Shown: piece by piece, positions 1-15,000 of the stretch
Layout of the letters: each line of letters begins with the position of its first letter
Position numbering within the stretch: position 1 is the first letter of the stretch
From: Auanema rhodensis
Lineage: Eukaryota; Nematoda; Chromadorea; Rhabditida; Rhabditidae
Direction: 5' to 3'
NCBI GenBank assembly: GCA_964057225.1
Contig: OZ059899.1
Location: forward strand, 4,712,001-4,776,000
DNA: 64,000 nt
Notes under the pieces: generated by a model
Database searches by the model: none
Told to the model about the DNA's origin: nothing
The model's input: only the letters and a program-made list of their open reading frames with translations
Position numbers and translations under genes: made by a program

Positions 1-3000
1 TGAGTTTCCATGTACACTCAACATTGCTTCCAAAAACATTTTGACAAAAATTTTTTCGAAAAATTTCATTATAATTTAGCAAAAAGTAGATGTTTTTAGA
101 TTCCTTTTTTCAAGGCAAAGACGATGGACAATGTTATTCAACGAAAAAATTAATTCTTCAGGGTGAAAATCGAGGATATAAGTGTGAACTTATATCAGTT
201 GATATCTCGGTGCATTTTTAAGCTAGCGCAAATCTGATAACACAGATCGGCGCAGCTTAAAAATCCGCATCGAATGCACTATACTACATTGAGAAACGCT
301 TAATACAAAAATAAGTTATGATCGTTTGAAAAATGATGCATTAGTGTATGTTGAGTTTCCATGTACACTCAACATTGCTTCCAAAAACATTTTGACAAAA
401 ATTTTTTCGAAAAATTTCAAAATAATTTAGCAAAAAGTAGATGTTTTTAGATTCCTTTTTTCAAGGCAAAGACGATGGACAATGTTATTCAACGAAAAAA
501 TTAATTCTTCAGGGTGAAAATCGAGGATATATGTGTGAACTTATATCAGTTGATATCTCGGTGCATTTTTAAGCTAGCGCAAATCTGATAACACAGATCG
601 ACGCAGCTTAAAAATCCGCATCGAATGCACTATACTACATTTAGAAACGCTTAATACGAAAATCAGTTATGATCGTTTGAAAAATGATGCATTAGTGTAT
701 GTTGAGTTTCCATGTACACTCAACATTGCTTCCAAAAACATTTTGACAAAAATTTTTTCGAAAAATTTCAAAATAATTTAGCAAAAAGTAGATGTTTTTA
801 GATTCCTTTTTTCAAGGCAAAGACGATGGACAATGTTATTCAACGAAAAAATTAATTCTTCAGGGTGAAAATCGAGGATATAAGTGTGAACTTATATCAG
901 TTGATATCTCGGTGCATTTTTAAGCTAGCGCAAATCTGATAACACAGATCGACGCAGCTTAAAAATCCGCATCGAATGCACTATACTACATTTAGAAACG
1001 CTTAATACGAAAATCAGTTATGATCGTTTGAAAAATGATGCATTAGTGTATGTTGAGTTTCCATGTACACTCAACATTGCTTCCAAAAACATTTTGACAA
1101 AAATTTTTTCGAAAAATTTCAAAATAATTCAGCAAAAAGTAGATGTTTTTAGATTCCTTTTTTCAAGGCAAAGACGATGGACAATGTTATTCAACGAAAA
1201 AATTGATTCTTCAGGGTGAAAATCGACGATATGTGTGTGAACTTATATCAGTTGATATCTCGGTGCATTTTTAAGCTAGCGCAAATCTGATAACACAGAT
1301 CGACGCAGCTTAAAAATCCGCATCGAATGCACTATACTACATTGAGAAACGCTTAATACAAAAATAAGTTATGATCGTTTGAAAAATGATGCATTAGTGT
1401 ATGTTGAGTTTCCATGTACACTCAACATTGCTTCCAAAAACATTTTGACAAAAATTTTTTCGAAAAATTTCATTATAATTTAGCAAAAAGTAGATGTTTT
1501 TAGATTCCTTTTTTCAAGGCAAAGACGATGGACAATGTTATTCAACGAAAAAATTAGTTCTTCAGGGTGAAAATCGAGGATATAAGTGTGAACTTATATC
1601 AGTTGATATCTCGGTGCATTTTCAAGCTAGCGCAAATCTGATAACACAGATCGACGCAGCTTAAAAATCCGCATCGAATGCACTATACTACATTGAGAAA
1701 CGCTTAATACAAAAATAAGTTATGATCGTTTGAAAAATGATGCATTAGTGTATGTTGAGTTTCCATGTACACTCAACATTGCTTCCAAAAACATTTTGAC
1801 AAAAATTTTTTCGAAAAATTTCAAAATAATTTAGCAAAAAGTAGATGTTTTTAGATTCCTTTTTTCAAGGCAAAGACGATGGACAATGTTATTCAACGAA
1901 AAAATTAATTCTTCAGGGTGAAAATCGAGGATATAAGTGTGAACTTATATCAGTTGATATCTCGGTGCATTTTTAAGCTAGCGCAAATCTGATAACACAG
2001 ATCGACGCAGCTTAAAAATCCGCATCGAATGCACTATACTACATTTAGAAACGCTTAATACAAAAATAAGTTATGATCGTTTGAAAAATGATGCATTAGT
2101 GTATGTTGAGTTTCCATGTACACTCAACATTGCTTCCAAAAACATTTTGACAAAAATTTTTTCGAAAAATTTCATTATAATTTAGCAAAAAGTAGATGTT
2201 TTTAGATTCCTTTTTTCAAGGCAAAGACGATGGACAATGTTATTCAACGAAAAAATTAATTCTTCAGGGTGAAAATCGAGGATATAAGTGTGAACTTATA
2301 TCAGTTGATATCTCGGTGCATTTTTAAGCTAGCGCAAATCTGATAACACAGATCGACGCAGCTTAAAAATCCGCATCGAATGCACTATACTACATTGAGA
2401 AACGCTTAATACAAAAATTAGTTATGATCGTTTGAAAAATGATGCATTAGTGTATGTTGAGTTTCCATGTACACTCAACATTGCTTCCAAAAACATTTTG
2501 ACAAAAATTTTTTCGAAAAATTTCAAAATAATTTAGCAAAAAGTAGATGTTTTTAGATTCCTTTTTTCAAGGCAAAGACGATGGACAATGTTATTCAACG
2601 AAAAAATTAATTCTTCAGGGTGAAAATCGAGGATATAAGTGTGAACTTATATCAGTTGATATCTCGGTGCATTTTTAAGCTAGCGCAAATCTGATAACAC
2701 AGATCGACGCAGCTTAAAAATCCGCATCGAATGCACTATACTACATTGAGAAACGCTTAATACAAAAATTAGTTATGATCGTTTGAAAAATGATGCATTA
2801 GTGTATGTTGAGTTTCCATGTACACTCAACATTGCTTCCAAAAACATTTTGACAAAAATTTTTTCGAAAAATTTCAAAATAATTTAGCAAAAAGTAGATG
2901 TTTTTAGATTCCTTTTTTCAAGGCAAAGACGATGGACAATGTTATTCAACGAAAAAATTAATTCTTCAGGGTGAAAATCGAGGATATAAGTGTGAACTTA

Positions 3001-6000
3001 TATCAGTTGATATCTCGGTGCATTTTTAAGCTAGCGCAAATCTGATAACACGGATCGACGCAGCTTAAAAATCCGCATCGAATGCACTATACTACATTGA
3101 GAAACGCTTAATACAAAAATCAGTTATGATCGTTTGAAAAATGATGCATTAGTGTATGTTGAGTTTTCATGTACACTCAACATTGCTTCCAAAAACATTT
3201 TGACAAAAATTTTTTCGAAAAATTTCAAAATAATTTAGCAAAAAGTAGATGTTTTTAGATTCCTTTTTTCAAGGCAAAGACGATGGACAATGTTATTCAA
3301 CGAAAAAATTCATTCTTCAGGGTGAAAATCGAGGATATATGTGTGAACTTATATCAGTTGATATCTCGGTGCATTTTTAAGCTAGCGCAAATCTGATAAC
3401 ACGGATCGACGCAGCTTAAAAATCCGCATCGAATGCACTATACTACATTGAGAAACGCTTAATACAAAAATCAGTTATGATCGTTTGAAAAATGATGCAT
3501 TAGTGTATGTTGAGTTTCCATGTACACTCAACATTGCTTCCAAAAACATTTTGACAAAAATTTTTTCGAAAAATTTCAAAATAATTTAGCAAAAAGTAGA
3601 TGTTTTTAGATTTATTTTTTCAAGGCAAAGACGATGGACAATGTTATTCAACGAAAAAATTAATTCTTCAGGGTGAAAATCGAGGATATAAGTGTGAACT
3701 TATATCAGTTGATATCTCGGTGCATTTTTAAGCTAGCGCAAATCTGATAACACAGATCGACGCAGCTTAAAAATCCGCATCGAATGCACTATACTACATT
3801 GAGAAACGCTTAATACAAAAATTAGTTATGATCGTTTGAAAAATGATGCATTAGTGTATGTTGAGTTTCCATGTACACTCAACATTGCTTCCAAAAACAT
3901 TTTGACAAAAATTTTTTCGAAAAATTTCAAAATAATTTAGCAAAAAGTAGATGTTTTTAGATTCCTTTTTTCAAGGCAAAGACGATGGACAATGTTATTC
4001 AACGAAAAAATTAATTCTTCAGGGTGAAAATCGAGGATATAAGTGTGAACTTATATCAGTTGATATCTCGGTGCATTTTTAAGCTAGCGCAAATCTGATA
4101 ACACAGATCGACGCAGCTTAAAAATCCGCATCGAATGCACTATACTACATTGAGAAACGCTTAATACAAAAATTAGTTATGATCGTTTGAAAAATGATGC
4201 ATTAGTGTATGTTGAGTTTCCATGTACACTCAACATTGCTTCCAAAAACATTTTGACAAAAATTTTTTCGAAAAATTTCAAAATAATTTAGCAAAAAGTA
4301 GATGTTTTTAGATTCCTTTTTTCAAGGCAAAGACGATGGACAATGTTATTCAACGAAAAAATTAATTCTTCAGGGTGAAAATCGAGGATATAAGTGTGAA
4401 CTTATATCAGTTGATATCTCGGTGCATTTTTAAGCTAGCGCAAATCTGATAACACGGATCGACGCAGCTTAAAAATCCGCATCGAATGCACTATACTACA
4501 TTGAGAAACGCTTAATACAAAAATCAGTTATGATCGTTTGAAAAATGATGCATTAGTGTATGTTGAGTTTCCATGTACACTCAACATTGCTTCCAAAAAC
4601 ATTTTGACAAAAATTTTTTCGAAAAATTTCAAAATAATTTAGCAAAAAGTAGATGTTTTTAGATTTCTTTTTTCAAGGCAAAGACGATGGACAATGTTAT
4701 TCAACGAAAAAATTAATTCTTCAGGGTGAAAATCGAGGATATAAGTGTGAACTTATATCAGTTGATATCTCGGTGCATTTTTAAGCTAGCGCAAATCTGA
4801 TAACACGGATCGACGCAGCTTAAAAATCCGCATCGAATGCACTATACTACATTGAGAAACGCTTAATACAAAAATTAGTTATGATCGTTCGAAAAATGAT
4901 GCATTAGTGTATGTTGAGTTTTCATGTACACTCAACATTGCTTCCAAAAACATTTTGACAAAAATTTTTTCGAAAAATTTCAAAATAATTTAGCAAAAAG
5001 TAGATGTTTTTAGATTCCTTTTTTCAAGGCAAAGACGATGGACAATGTTATTCAACGAAAAAATTCATTCTTCAGGGTGAAAATCGAGGATATATGTGTG
5101 AACTTATATCAGTTGATATCTCGGTGCATTTTTAAGCTAGCGCAAATCTGATAACACGGATCGACGCAGCTTAAAAATCCGCATCGAATGCACTATACTA
5201 CATTGAGAAACGCTTAATACAAAAATCAGTTATGATCGTTTGAAAAATGATGCATTAGTGTATGTTGAGTTTCCATGTACACTCAACATTGCTTCCAAAA
5301 ACATTTTGACAAAAATTTTTTCGAAAAATTTCAAAATAATTTAGCAAAAAGTAGATGTTTTTAGATTTATTTTTTCAAGGCAAAGACGATGGACAATGTT
5401 ATTCAACGAAAAAATTAATTCTTCAGGGTGAAAATCGAGGATATAAGTGTGAACTTATATCAGTTGATATCTCGGTGCATTTTTAAGCTAGCGCAAATCT
5501 GATAACACAGATCGACGCAGCTTAAAAATCCGCATCGAATGCACTATACTACATTGAGAAACGCTTAATACAAAAATTAGTTATGATCGTTTGAAAAATG
5601 ATGCATTAGTGTATGTTGAGTTTCCATGTACACTCAACATTGCTTCCAAAAACATTTTGACAAAAATTTTTTCGAAAAATTTCAAAATAATTTAGCAAAA
5701 AGTAGATGTTTTTAGATTCCTTTTTTCAAGGCAAAGACGATGGACAATGTTATTCAACGAAAAAATTAATTCTTCAGGGTGAAAATCGAGGATATAAGTG
5801 TGAACTTATATCAGTTGATATCTCGGTGCATTTTTAAGCTAGCGCAAATCTGATAACACAGATCGACGCAGCTTAAAAATCCGCATCGAATGCACTATAC
5901 TACATTGAGAAACGCTTAATACAAAAATTAGTTATGATCGTTTGAAAAATGATGCATTAGTGTATGTTGAGTTTCCATGTACACTCAACATTGCTTCCAA

Positions 6001-9000
6001 AAACATTTTGACAAAAATTTTTTCGAAAAATTTCAAAATAATTTAGCAAAAAGTAGATGTTTTTAGATTCCTTTTTTCAAGGCAAAGACGATGGACAATG
6101 TTATTCAACGAAAAAATTAATTCTTCAGGGTGAAAATCGAGGATATAAGTGTGAACTTATATCAGTTGATATCTCGGTGCATTTTTAAGCTAGCGCAAAT
6201 CTGATAACACGGATCGACGCAGCTTAAAAATCCGCATCGAATGCACTATACTACATTGAGAAACGCTTAATACAAAAATCAGTTATGATCGTTTGAAAAA
6301 TGATGCATTAGTGTATGTTGAGTTTCCATGTACACTCAACATTGCTTCCAAAAACATTTTGACAAAATTGTTTTCGGAAAATTTCAAAATAATTTAGCAA
6401 AAAGTAGATGTTTTTAGATTCCTTTTTTCAAGGCAAAGACGATGGACAATGTTATTCAACGAAAAAATTAATTCTTCAGGGTGAAAATCGAGGATATAAG
6501 TGTGAACTTATATCAGTTGATATCTCGGTGCATTTTTAAGCTAGCGCAAATCTGATAACACAGATCGACGCAGCTTAAAAATCCGCATCGAATGCACTAT
6601 ACTACATTGAGAAACGCTTAATACAAGAATCAGTTATGATCGTTTGAAAAATGATGCATTAGTGTATGTTGAGTTTCCATGTACACTCAACATTGCTTCC
6701 AAAAACATTTTGACAAAAATTTTTTCGAAAAATTTCAAAATAATTTAGCGAAAAGTAGATGTTTTTAGATTCCTTTTTTCAAGGCAAAGACGATGGACAA
6801 TGTTATTCAACGAAAAAATTGATTCTTCAGGGTGAAAATCGAGGATATAAGTGTGAACTTATATCAGTTGATATCTCGGTGCATTTTTAAGCTAGCGCAA
6901 ATCTGATAACACAGATCGACGCAGCTTAAAAATCCGCATCGAATGCTTTATACTACATTGAGAAACGCTTAATACAAAAATTAGTTATGATCGTTTGAAA
7001 AATGATGCATTAGTGTATGTTGAGTTTCCATGTACACTCAACATTGCTTCCAAAAACATTTTGACAAAAATTTTTTCGAAAAATTTCAAAATAATTTAGC
7101 AAAAAGTAGATGTTTTTAGATTTCTGTTTTTAAGGCAAAGACGATGGACAATGTTATTCAACGAAAAAATTAATTCTTCAGGGTGAAAATCGAGGATATA
7201 AGTGTGAACTTATATCAGTTGATATCTCGGTGCATTTTTAAGCTAGCGCAAATCTGATAACAGAGATCGACGCAGCTTAAAAATCCGCATCGTATGCACT
7301 ACACTACATTGAGAAACGCTTAATACAAAAATCAGTTATGATCGTTTGAAAAATGATGCATTAGTGTATGTTGAGTTTCCATGTACACTCAACATTGCTT
7401 CCAAAAACATTTTGACAAAATTGTTTTCGGAAAATTTCAAAATAATTTAGCAAAAAGTAGATGTTTTTAGATTCCTTTTTTCAAGGCAAAGACGATGGAC
7501 AATGTTATTCAACGAAAAAATTAATTCTTCAGGGTGAAAATCGAGGATATAAGTGTGAACTTATATCAGTTGATATCTCGGTGCATTTTTAAGCTAGCGC
7601 AAATCTGATAACACAGATCGACGCAGCTTAAAAATCCGCATCGAATGCACTATACTACATTGAGAAACGCTTAATACAAAAATTAGTTATGATCGTTTGA
7701 AAAATGATGCATTAGTGTATGTTGAGTTTCCATGTACACTCAACATTGCTTCCAAAAACATTTTGACAAAAATTTTTTCGAAAAATTTCAAAATAATTTA
7801 GCAAAAAGTAGATGTTTTTAGATTCCTTTTTTCAAGGCAAAGACGATGGACAATGTTATTCAACGAAAAAATTAATTCTTCAGGGTGAAAATCGAGGATA
7901 TAAGTGTGAACTTATATCAGTTGATATCTCGGTGCATTTTTAAGCTAGCGCAAATCTTATAACACAGATCGACGCAGCTAAAAAATCCGCATCGAATGCA
8001 CTATACTACATTGAGAAACGCTTAATACAAAAATAAGTTATGATCGTTTGAAAAATGATGCATTAGTGTATGTTGAGTTTCCATGTACACTCAACATTGC
8101 TTCCAAAAACATTTTGACAAAATTGTTTTCGGAAAATTTCAAAATAATTTAGCAAAAAGTAGATGTTTTTAGATTCCTTTTTTCAAGGCAAAGACGATGG
8201 ACAATGTTATTCAACAAAAAAATTAATTCTTCAGGGTGAAAATCGAGGATATAAGTGTGAACTTATATCAGTTGATATCTCGGTGCATTTTTAAGCTAGC
8301 GCAAATCTGATAACAGAGATCGACGCAGCTTAAAAATCCGCATCGAATGCACTATACTACATTGAGAAACGCTTAATACAAAAATCAGTTATGATCGTTT
8401 GAAAAATGATGCATTAGTGTATGTTGAGTTTCCATGTACACTCAACATTGCTTCCAAAAACATTTTGACAAAAATTTTTTCGAAAAATTTCAAAATAATT
8501 TAGCAAAAAGTAGATGTTTTTAGATTCCTTTTTTCAAGGCAAAGACGATGGACAATGTTATTCAACGAAAAAATTAATTCTTCAGGGTGAAAATCGAGGA
8601 TATAAGTGTGAACTTATATCAGTTGATATCTCGGTGCATTTTTAAGCTAGCGCAAATCTGATAACACGGATCGACGCAGCTTAAAAATCCGCATCGAATG
8701 CACTATACTACATTGAGAAACGCTTAATACAAAAATAAGTTATGATCGTTTGGAAAAATGATGCATTAGTGTATGTTGAGTTTCCATGTACACTCAACAT
8801 TGCTTCCAAAAACATTTTGACAAAAATTTTTTCGAAAAATTTCAAAATAATTTAGCAAAAAGTAGATGTTTTTAGATTTATTTTTTCAAGGCAAAGACGA
8901 TGGACAATGTTATTCAACGAAAAAATTGATTCTTCAGGGTGAAAATCGAGAATATAAGTGTGAACTTATATCAGTTGATATCTCGGTGAATTTTTAAGCT

Positions 9001-12000
9001 AGCGCAAATCTGATAACACAGATCGACGCAGCTTAAAAATCCGCATCGAATGCACTATACTACATTGAGAAACGCTTAATACAAAAATTAGTTATGATCG
9101 TTTGAAAAATGATGCATTAGTGTATGTTGAGTTTCCATGTACACTCAACATTGCTTCCAAAAACATTTTGACAAAAATTTTTTCGAAAAATTTCAAAATA
9201 ATTTAGCAAAAAGTAGATGTTTTTAGATTCCTTTTTTCAAGGCAAAGACGATGGACAATGTTATTCAACGAAAAAATTGATTCTTCAGGGTGAAAATCGA
9301 GGATATAAGTGTGAACTTATATCAGTTGATATCTCGGTGCATTTTTAAGCTAGCGCAAATCTGATAACACAGATCGACGCAGCTTAAAAATCCGCATCGA
9401 ATGCACTATACTACATTGAGAAACGCTTAATACAAAAATTAGTTATGATCGTTTGAAAAATGATGCATTAGTGTATGTTGAGTTTCCATGTACACTCAAC
9501 ATTGCTTCCAAAAACATTTTGACAAAAATTTTTTCGAAAAATTTCAAAATAATTTAGCAAAAAGTAGATGTTTTTAGATTCCTTTTTTCAAGGCAAAGAC
9601 GATGGACAATGTTATTCAACGAAAAAATTAATTGTTCAGGGTGAAAATCGAGGATATAAGTGTGAACTTATATCAGTTGATATCTCGGTGCATTTTTAAG
9701 CTAGCGCAAATCTGATAACACAGATCGACGCAGCTTAAAAATCTGCATCGAATGCACTATACTACATTGAGAAACGCTTAATACAAAAATTAGTTATGAT
9801 CGTTTGAAAAATGATGCATTAGTGTATGTTGAGTTTCCATGTACACTCTGTTTCCATGTATGTTGAGTTTCCATGTACACTCGTACACTCATCATTGCTC
9901 CCAAAAACATTTTGACAAAAATTTTTTCGAAAAATTTCAAAATAATTTAGCAAAAAGTAGATGTTTTTAGATTCCTTTTTTCAAGGCAAAGACGATGGAC
10001 AATGTTATTCAACGAAAAAATTGATTCTTCAGGGTGAAAATCGAGGATATAAGTGTGAACTTATATCAGTTGATATCTCGGTGCATTTTTAAGCTAGCGC
10101 AAATCTGATAACAGAGATCGACGCAGCTTAAAAATCCGCATCGAATGCACTATACTACATTGAGAAACGCTTAATACAAAAATCAGTTATGATCGTTTGA
10201 AAAATGATGCATTAGTGTATGTTGAGTTTCCATGTACACTCTGTTTCCATGTATGTTGAGTTTCCATGTACACTCGTACACTCATCATTGCTCCCAAAAA
10301 CATTTTGACAAAAATTTTTTCGAAAAATTTCAAAATAATTTAGCAAAAAGTAGATGTTTTTAGATTCCTTTTTTCAAGGCAAAGACGATGGACAATGTTA
10401 TTCAACGAAAAAATTGATTCTTCAGGGTGAAAATCGAGGATATAAGTGTGAACTTATATCAGTTGATATCTCGGTGCATTTTTAAGCTAGCGCAAATCTG
10501 ATAACAGAGATCGACGCAGCTTAAAAATCCGCATCGAATGCACTATACTACATTGAGAAACGCTTAATACAAAAATTAGTTATGATCGTTTGTAAAATGA
10601 TGCATTAGTGTATGTTGAGTTTCCATGTACACTCAACATTGCTTCCAAAAACATTTTGACAAAAATTTTTTCGAAAAATTTCAAAATAATTTAGCAAAAA
10701 GTAGATGTTTTTAGATTCCTTTTTTCAAGGCAAAGACGATGGACAATGTTATTCAACGAAAAAATTAATTCTTCAGGGTGAAAATCGAGGATATAAGTGT
10801 GAACTTATATCAGTTGATATCTCGGTGCATTTTTAAGCTAGCGCAAATCTGATAACACGGATCGACGCAGCTTAAAAATCCGCATCGAATGCACTATACT
10901 ACATTGAGAAACGCTTAATACAAAAATTAGTTATGATCGTTCGAAAAATGATGCATTAGTGTATGTTGAGTTTCCATGTACACTCAACATTGCTTCCAAA
11001 AACATTTTGACAAAAATTTTTTCGAAAAATTTCAAAATAATTTAGCAAAAAGTAGATGTTTTTAGATTCCTTTTTTCAAGGCAAAGACGATGGACAATGT
11101 TATTCAACGAAAAAATTAATTCTTCAGGGTGAAAATCGAGGATATAAGTGTGAACTTATATCAGTTGATATCTCGGTGCATTTTTAAGCTAGCGCAAATC
11201 TGATAACACAGATCGACGCAGCTTAAAAATCCGCATCGAATGCACTATACTACATTGAGAAACGCTTAATACAAAAATTAGTTATGATCGTTTGTAAAAT
11301 GATGCATTAGTGTATGTTGAGTTTCCATGTACACTCAACATTGCTTCCAAAAACATTTTGACAAAAATTTTTTCGAAAAATTTCAAAATAATTTAGCAAA
11401 AAGTAGATGTTTTTAGATTCCTTTTTTCAAGGCAAAGACGATGGACAATGTTATTCAACGAAAAAATTAATTCTTCAGGGTGAAAATCGAGGATATAAGT
11501 GTGAACTTATATCAGTTGATATCTCGGTGCATTTTTAAGCTAGCGCAAATCTGATAACACAGATCGACGCAGCTTAAAAATCCGCATCGAATGCACTATA
11601 CTACATTGAGAAACGCTTAATACAAAAATTAGTTATGATCGTTTGTAAAATGATGCATTAGTGTATGTTGAGTTTCCATGTACACTCAACATTGCTTCCA
11701 AAAACATTTTGACAAAAATTTTTTCGAAAAATTTCAAAATAATTTAGCAAAAAGTAAATGTTTTTAGATTCCGTTTTTCAAGGCAAAGACGATGGACAAT
11801 GTTATTCAACGAAAAAATTAATTCTTCAGGGTGAAAATCGAGGATATAAGTGTGAACTTATATCAGTTGATATCTCGGTGCATTTTTAAGCTAGCGCAAA
11901 TCTGATAACAGAGATCGACGCAGCTTAAAAATCCGCATCGAATGCACTATACTACATTGAGAAACGCTTAATACAAAAATTAGTTATGATCGTTTGAAAA

Positions 12001-15000
12001 ATGATGCATTAGTGTATGTTGAGTTTCCATGTACACTCAACATTGCTTCCAAAAACATTTTGACAAAAATTTTTTCGAAAAATTTCAAAATAATTTAGCA
12101 AAAAGTAGATGTTTTTAGATTCCTTTTTTCAAGGCAAAGACGATGGACAATGTTATTCAACGAAAAAATTTATTCTTCAGGGTGAAAATCGAGGATATAA
12201 GTGTGAACTTATATCAGTTGATATCTCGGTGCATTTTTAAGCTAGCGCAAATCTGATAACACAGATCGACGCAGCTTAAAAATCCGCATCGAATGCACTA
12301 TACTACATTGAGAAACGCTTAATACAAAAATCAGTTATGATCGTTTGTAAAATGATGCATTAGTGTATGTTGAGTTTCCATGTACACTCAACATTGCTTC
12401 CAAAAACATTTTGACAAAAATTTTTTCGAAAAATTTCAAAATAATTTAGCAAAAAGTAGATGTTTTTAGATTCCTTTTTTCAAGGCAAAGACGATGGACA
12501 ATGTTATTCAACGAAAAAATTAATTCTTCAGGGTGAAAATCGAGGATATAAGTGTGAACTTATATCAGTTGATATCTCGGTGCATTTTTAAGCTAGCGCA
12601 AATCTGATAACACAGATCGACGCAGCTTAAAAATCCGCATCGAATGCACTATACTACATTGAGAAACGCTTAATACAAAAATTAGTTATGATCGTTTGAA
12701 AAATGATGCATTAGTGTATGTTGAGTTTCCATGTACACTCAACATTGCTTCCAAAAACATTTTGACAAAAATTTTTTCGAAAAATTTCAAAATAATTTAG
12801 CAAAAAGTAGATGTTTTTAGATTCCTTTTTTCAAGGCAAAGACGATGGACAATGTTATTCAACGAAAAAATTGATTCTTCAGGGTGAAAATCGAGGATAT
12901 AAGTGTGAACTTATATCAGTTGATATCTCGGTGCATTTTTAAGCTAGCGCAAATCTGATAACAGAGATCGACGCAGCTTAAAAATCCGCATCGAATGCAC
13001 TATACTACATTGAGAAACGCTTAATACAAAAATTAGTTATGATCGTTTGAAAAATGATGCATTAGTGTATGTTGAGTTTCCATGTACACTCAACATTGCT
13101 TCCAAAAACATTTTGACAAAAATTTTTTCGAAAAATTTCAAAATAATTTAGCAAAAAGTAGATGTTTTTAGATTCCTTTTTTCAAGGCAAAGACGATGGA
13201 CAATGTTATTCAACGAAAAAATTAATTCTTCAGGGTGAAAATCGAGGATATAAGTGTGAACTTATATCAGTTGATATCTCGGTGCATTTTTAAGCTAGCG
13301 CAAATCTGATAACAGAGATCGACGCAGCTTAAAAATCCGCATCGAATGCACTATACTACATTGAGAAACGCTTAATACAAAAATTAGTTATGATCGTTTG
13401 AAAAATGATGCATTAGTGTATGTTGAGTTTCCATGTACACTCAACATTGCTTCCAAAAACATTTTGACAAAAATTTTTTCGAAAAATTTCAAAATAATTT
13501 AGCAAAAAGTAGATGTTTTTAGATTCCTTTTTTCAAGGCAAAGACGATGGACAATGTTATTCAACGAAAAAATTAATTCTTCAGGGTGAAAATCGAGGAT
13601 ATAAGTGTGAACTTATATCAGTTGATATCTCGGTGCATTTTTAAGCTAGCGCAAATCTGATAACACAGATCGACGCAGCTTAAAAATCCGCATCGAATGC
13701 ACTATACTACATTGAGAAACGCTTAATACAAAAATTAGTTATGATCGTTTGAAAAATGATGCATTAGTGTATGTTGAGTTTCCATGTACACTCAACATTG
13801 CTTCCAAAAACATTTTGACAAAAATTTTTTCGAAAAATTTCAAAATAATTTAGCAAAAAGTAGATGTTTTTAGATTCCTTTTTTCAAGGCAAAGACGATG
13901 GACAATGTTATTCAACGAAAAAATTAATTCTTCAGGGTGAAAATCGAGGATATAAGTGTGAACTTATATCAGTTGATATCTCGGTGCATTTTTAAGCTAG
14001 CGCAAATCTGATAACACAGATCGACGCAGCTTAAAAATCCGCATCGAATGCACTATACTACATTGAGAAACGCTTAATACAAAAATCAGTTATGATCGTT
14101 TGAAAAATGATGCATTAGTGTATGTTGAGTTTCCATGTACACTCAACATTGCTTCCAAAAACATTTTGACAAAAATTTTTTCGAAAAATTTCAAAATAAT
14201 TTAGCAAAAAGTAGATGTTTTTAGATTCCTTTTTTCAAGGCAAAGACGATGGACAATGTTATTCAACGAAAAAATTAATTCTTCAGGGTGAAAATCGAGG
14301 ATATAAGTGTGAACTTATATCAGTTGATATCTCGGTGCATTTTTAAGCTAGCGCAAATCTGATAACACAGATCGACGCAGCTTAAAAATCCGCATCGAAT
14401 GCACTATACTACATTGAGAAACGCTTAATACAAAAATCAGTTATGATCGTTTGAAAAATGATGCATTAGTGTATGTTGAGTTTCCATGTACACTCAACAT
14501 TGCTTCCAAAAACATTTTGACAAAAATTTTTTCGAAAAATTTCAAAATAATTTAGCAAAAAGTAGATGTTTTTAGATTCCTTTTTTCAAGGCAAAGACGA
14601 TGGACAATGTTATTCAACGAAAAAATTGATTCTTCAGGGTGAAAATCGAGGATATAAGTGTGAACTTATATCAGTTGATATCTCGGTGCATTTTTAAGCT
14701 AGCGCAAATCTGATAACACAGATCGACGCAGCTTAAAAATCCGCATCGAATGCACTATACTACATTGAGAAACGCTTAATACAAAAATTAGTTATGATCG
14801 TTTGAAAAATGATGCATTAGTGTATGTTGAGTTTCCATGTACACTCAACATTGCTTCCAAAAACATTTTGACAAAATTGTTTTCGGAAAATTTCAAAATA
14901 ATTTAGCAAAAAGTAGATGTTTTTAGATTCCTTTTTTCAAGGCAAAGACGATGGACAATGTTATTCAACGAAAAAATTGATTCTTCAGGGTGAAAATCGA

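Noticed and set aside
1028-1219. 63-codon open frame in the satellite
   Set aside because: It is a product of two substitutions in one monomer; the neighbouring monomers have stops in the same frame.
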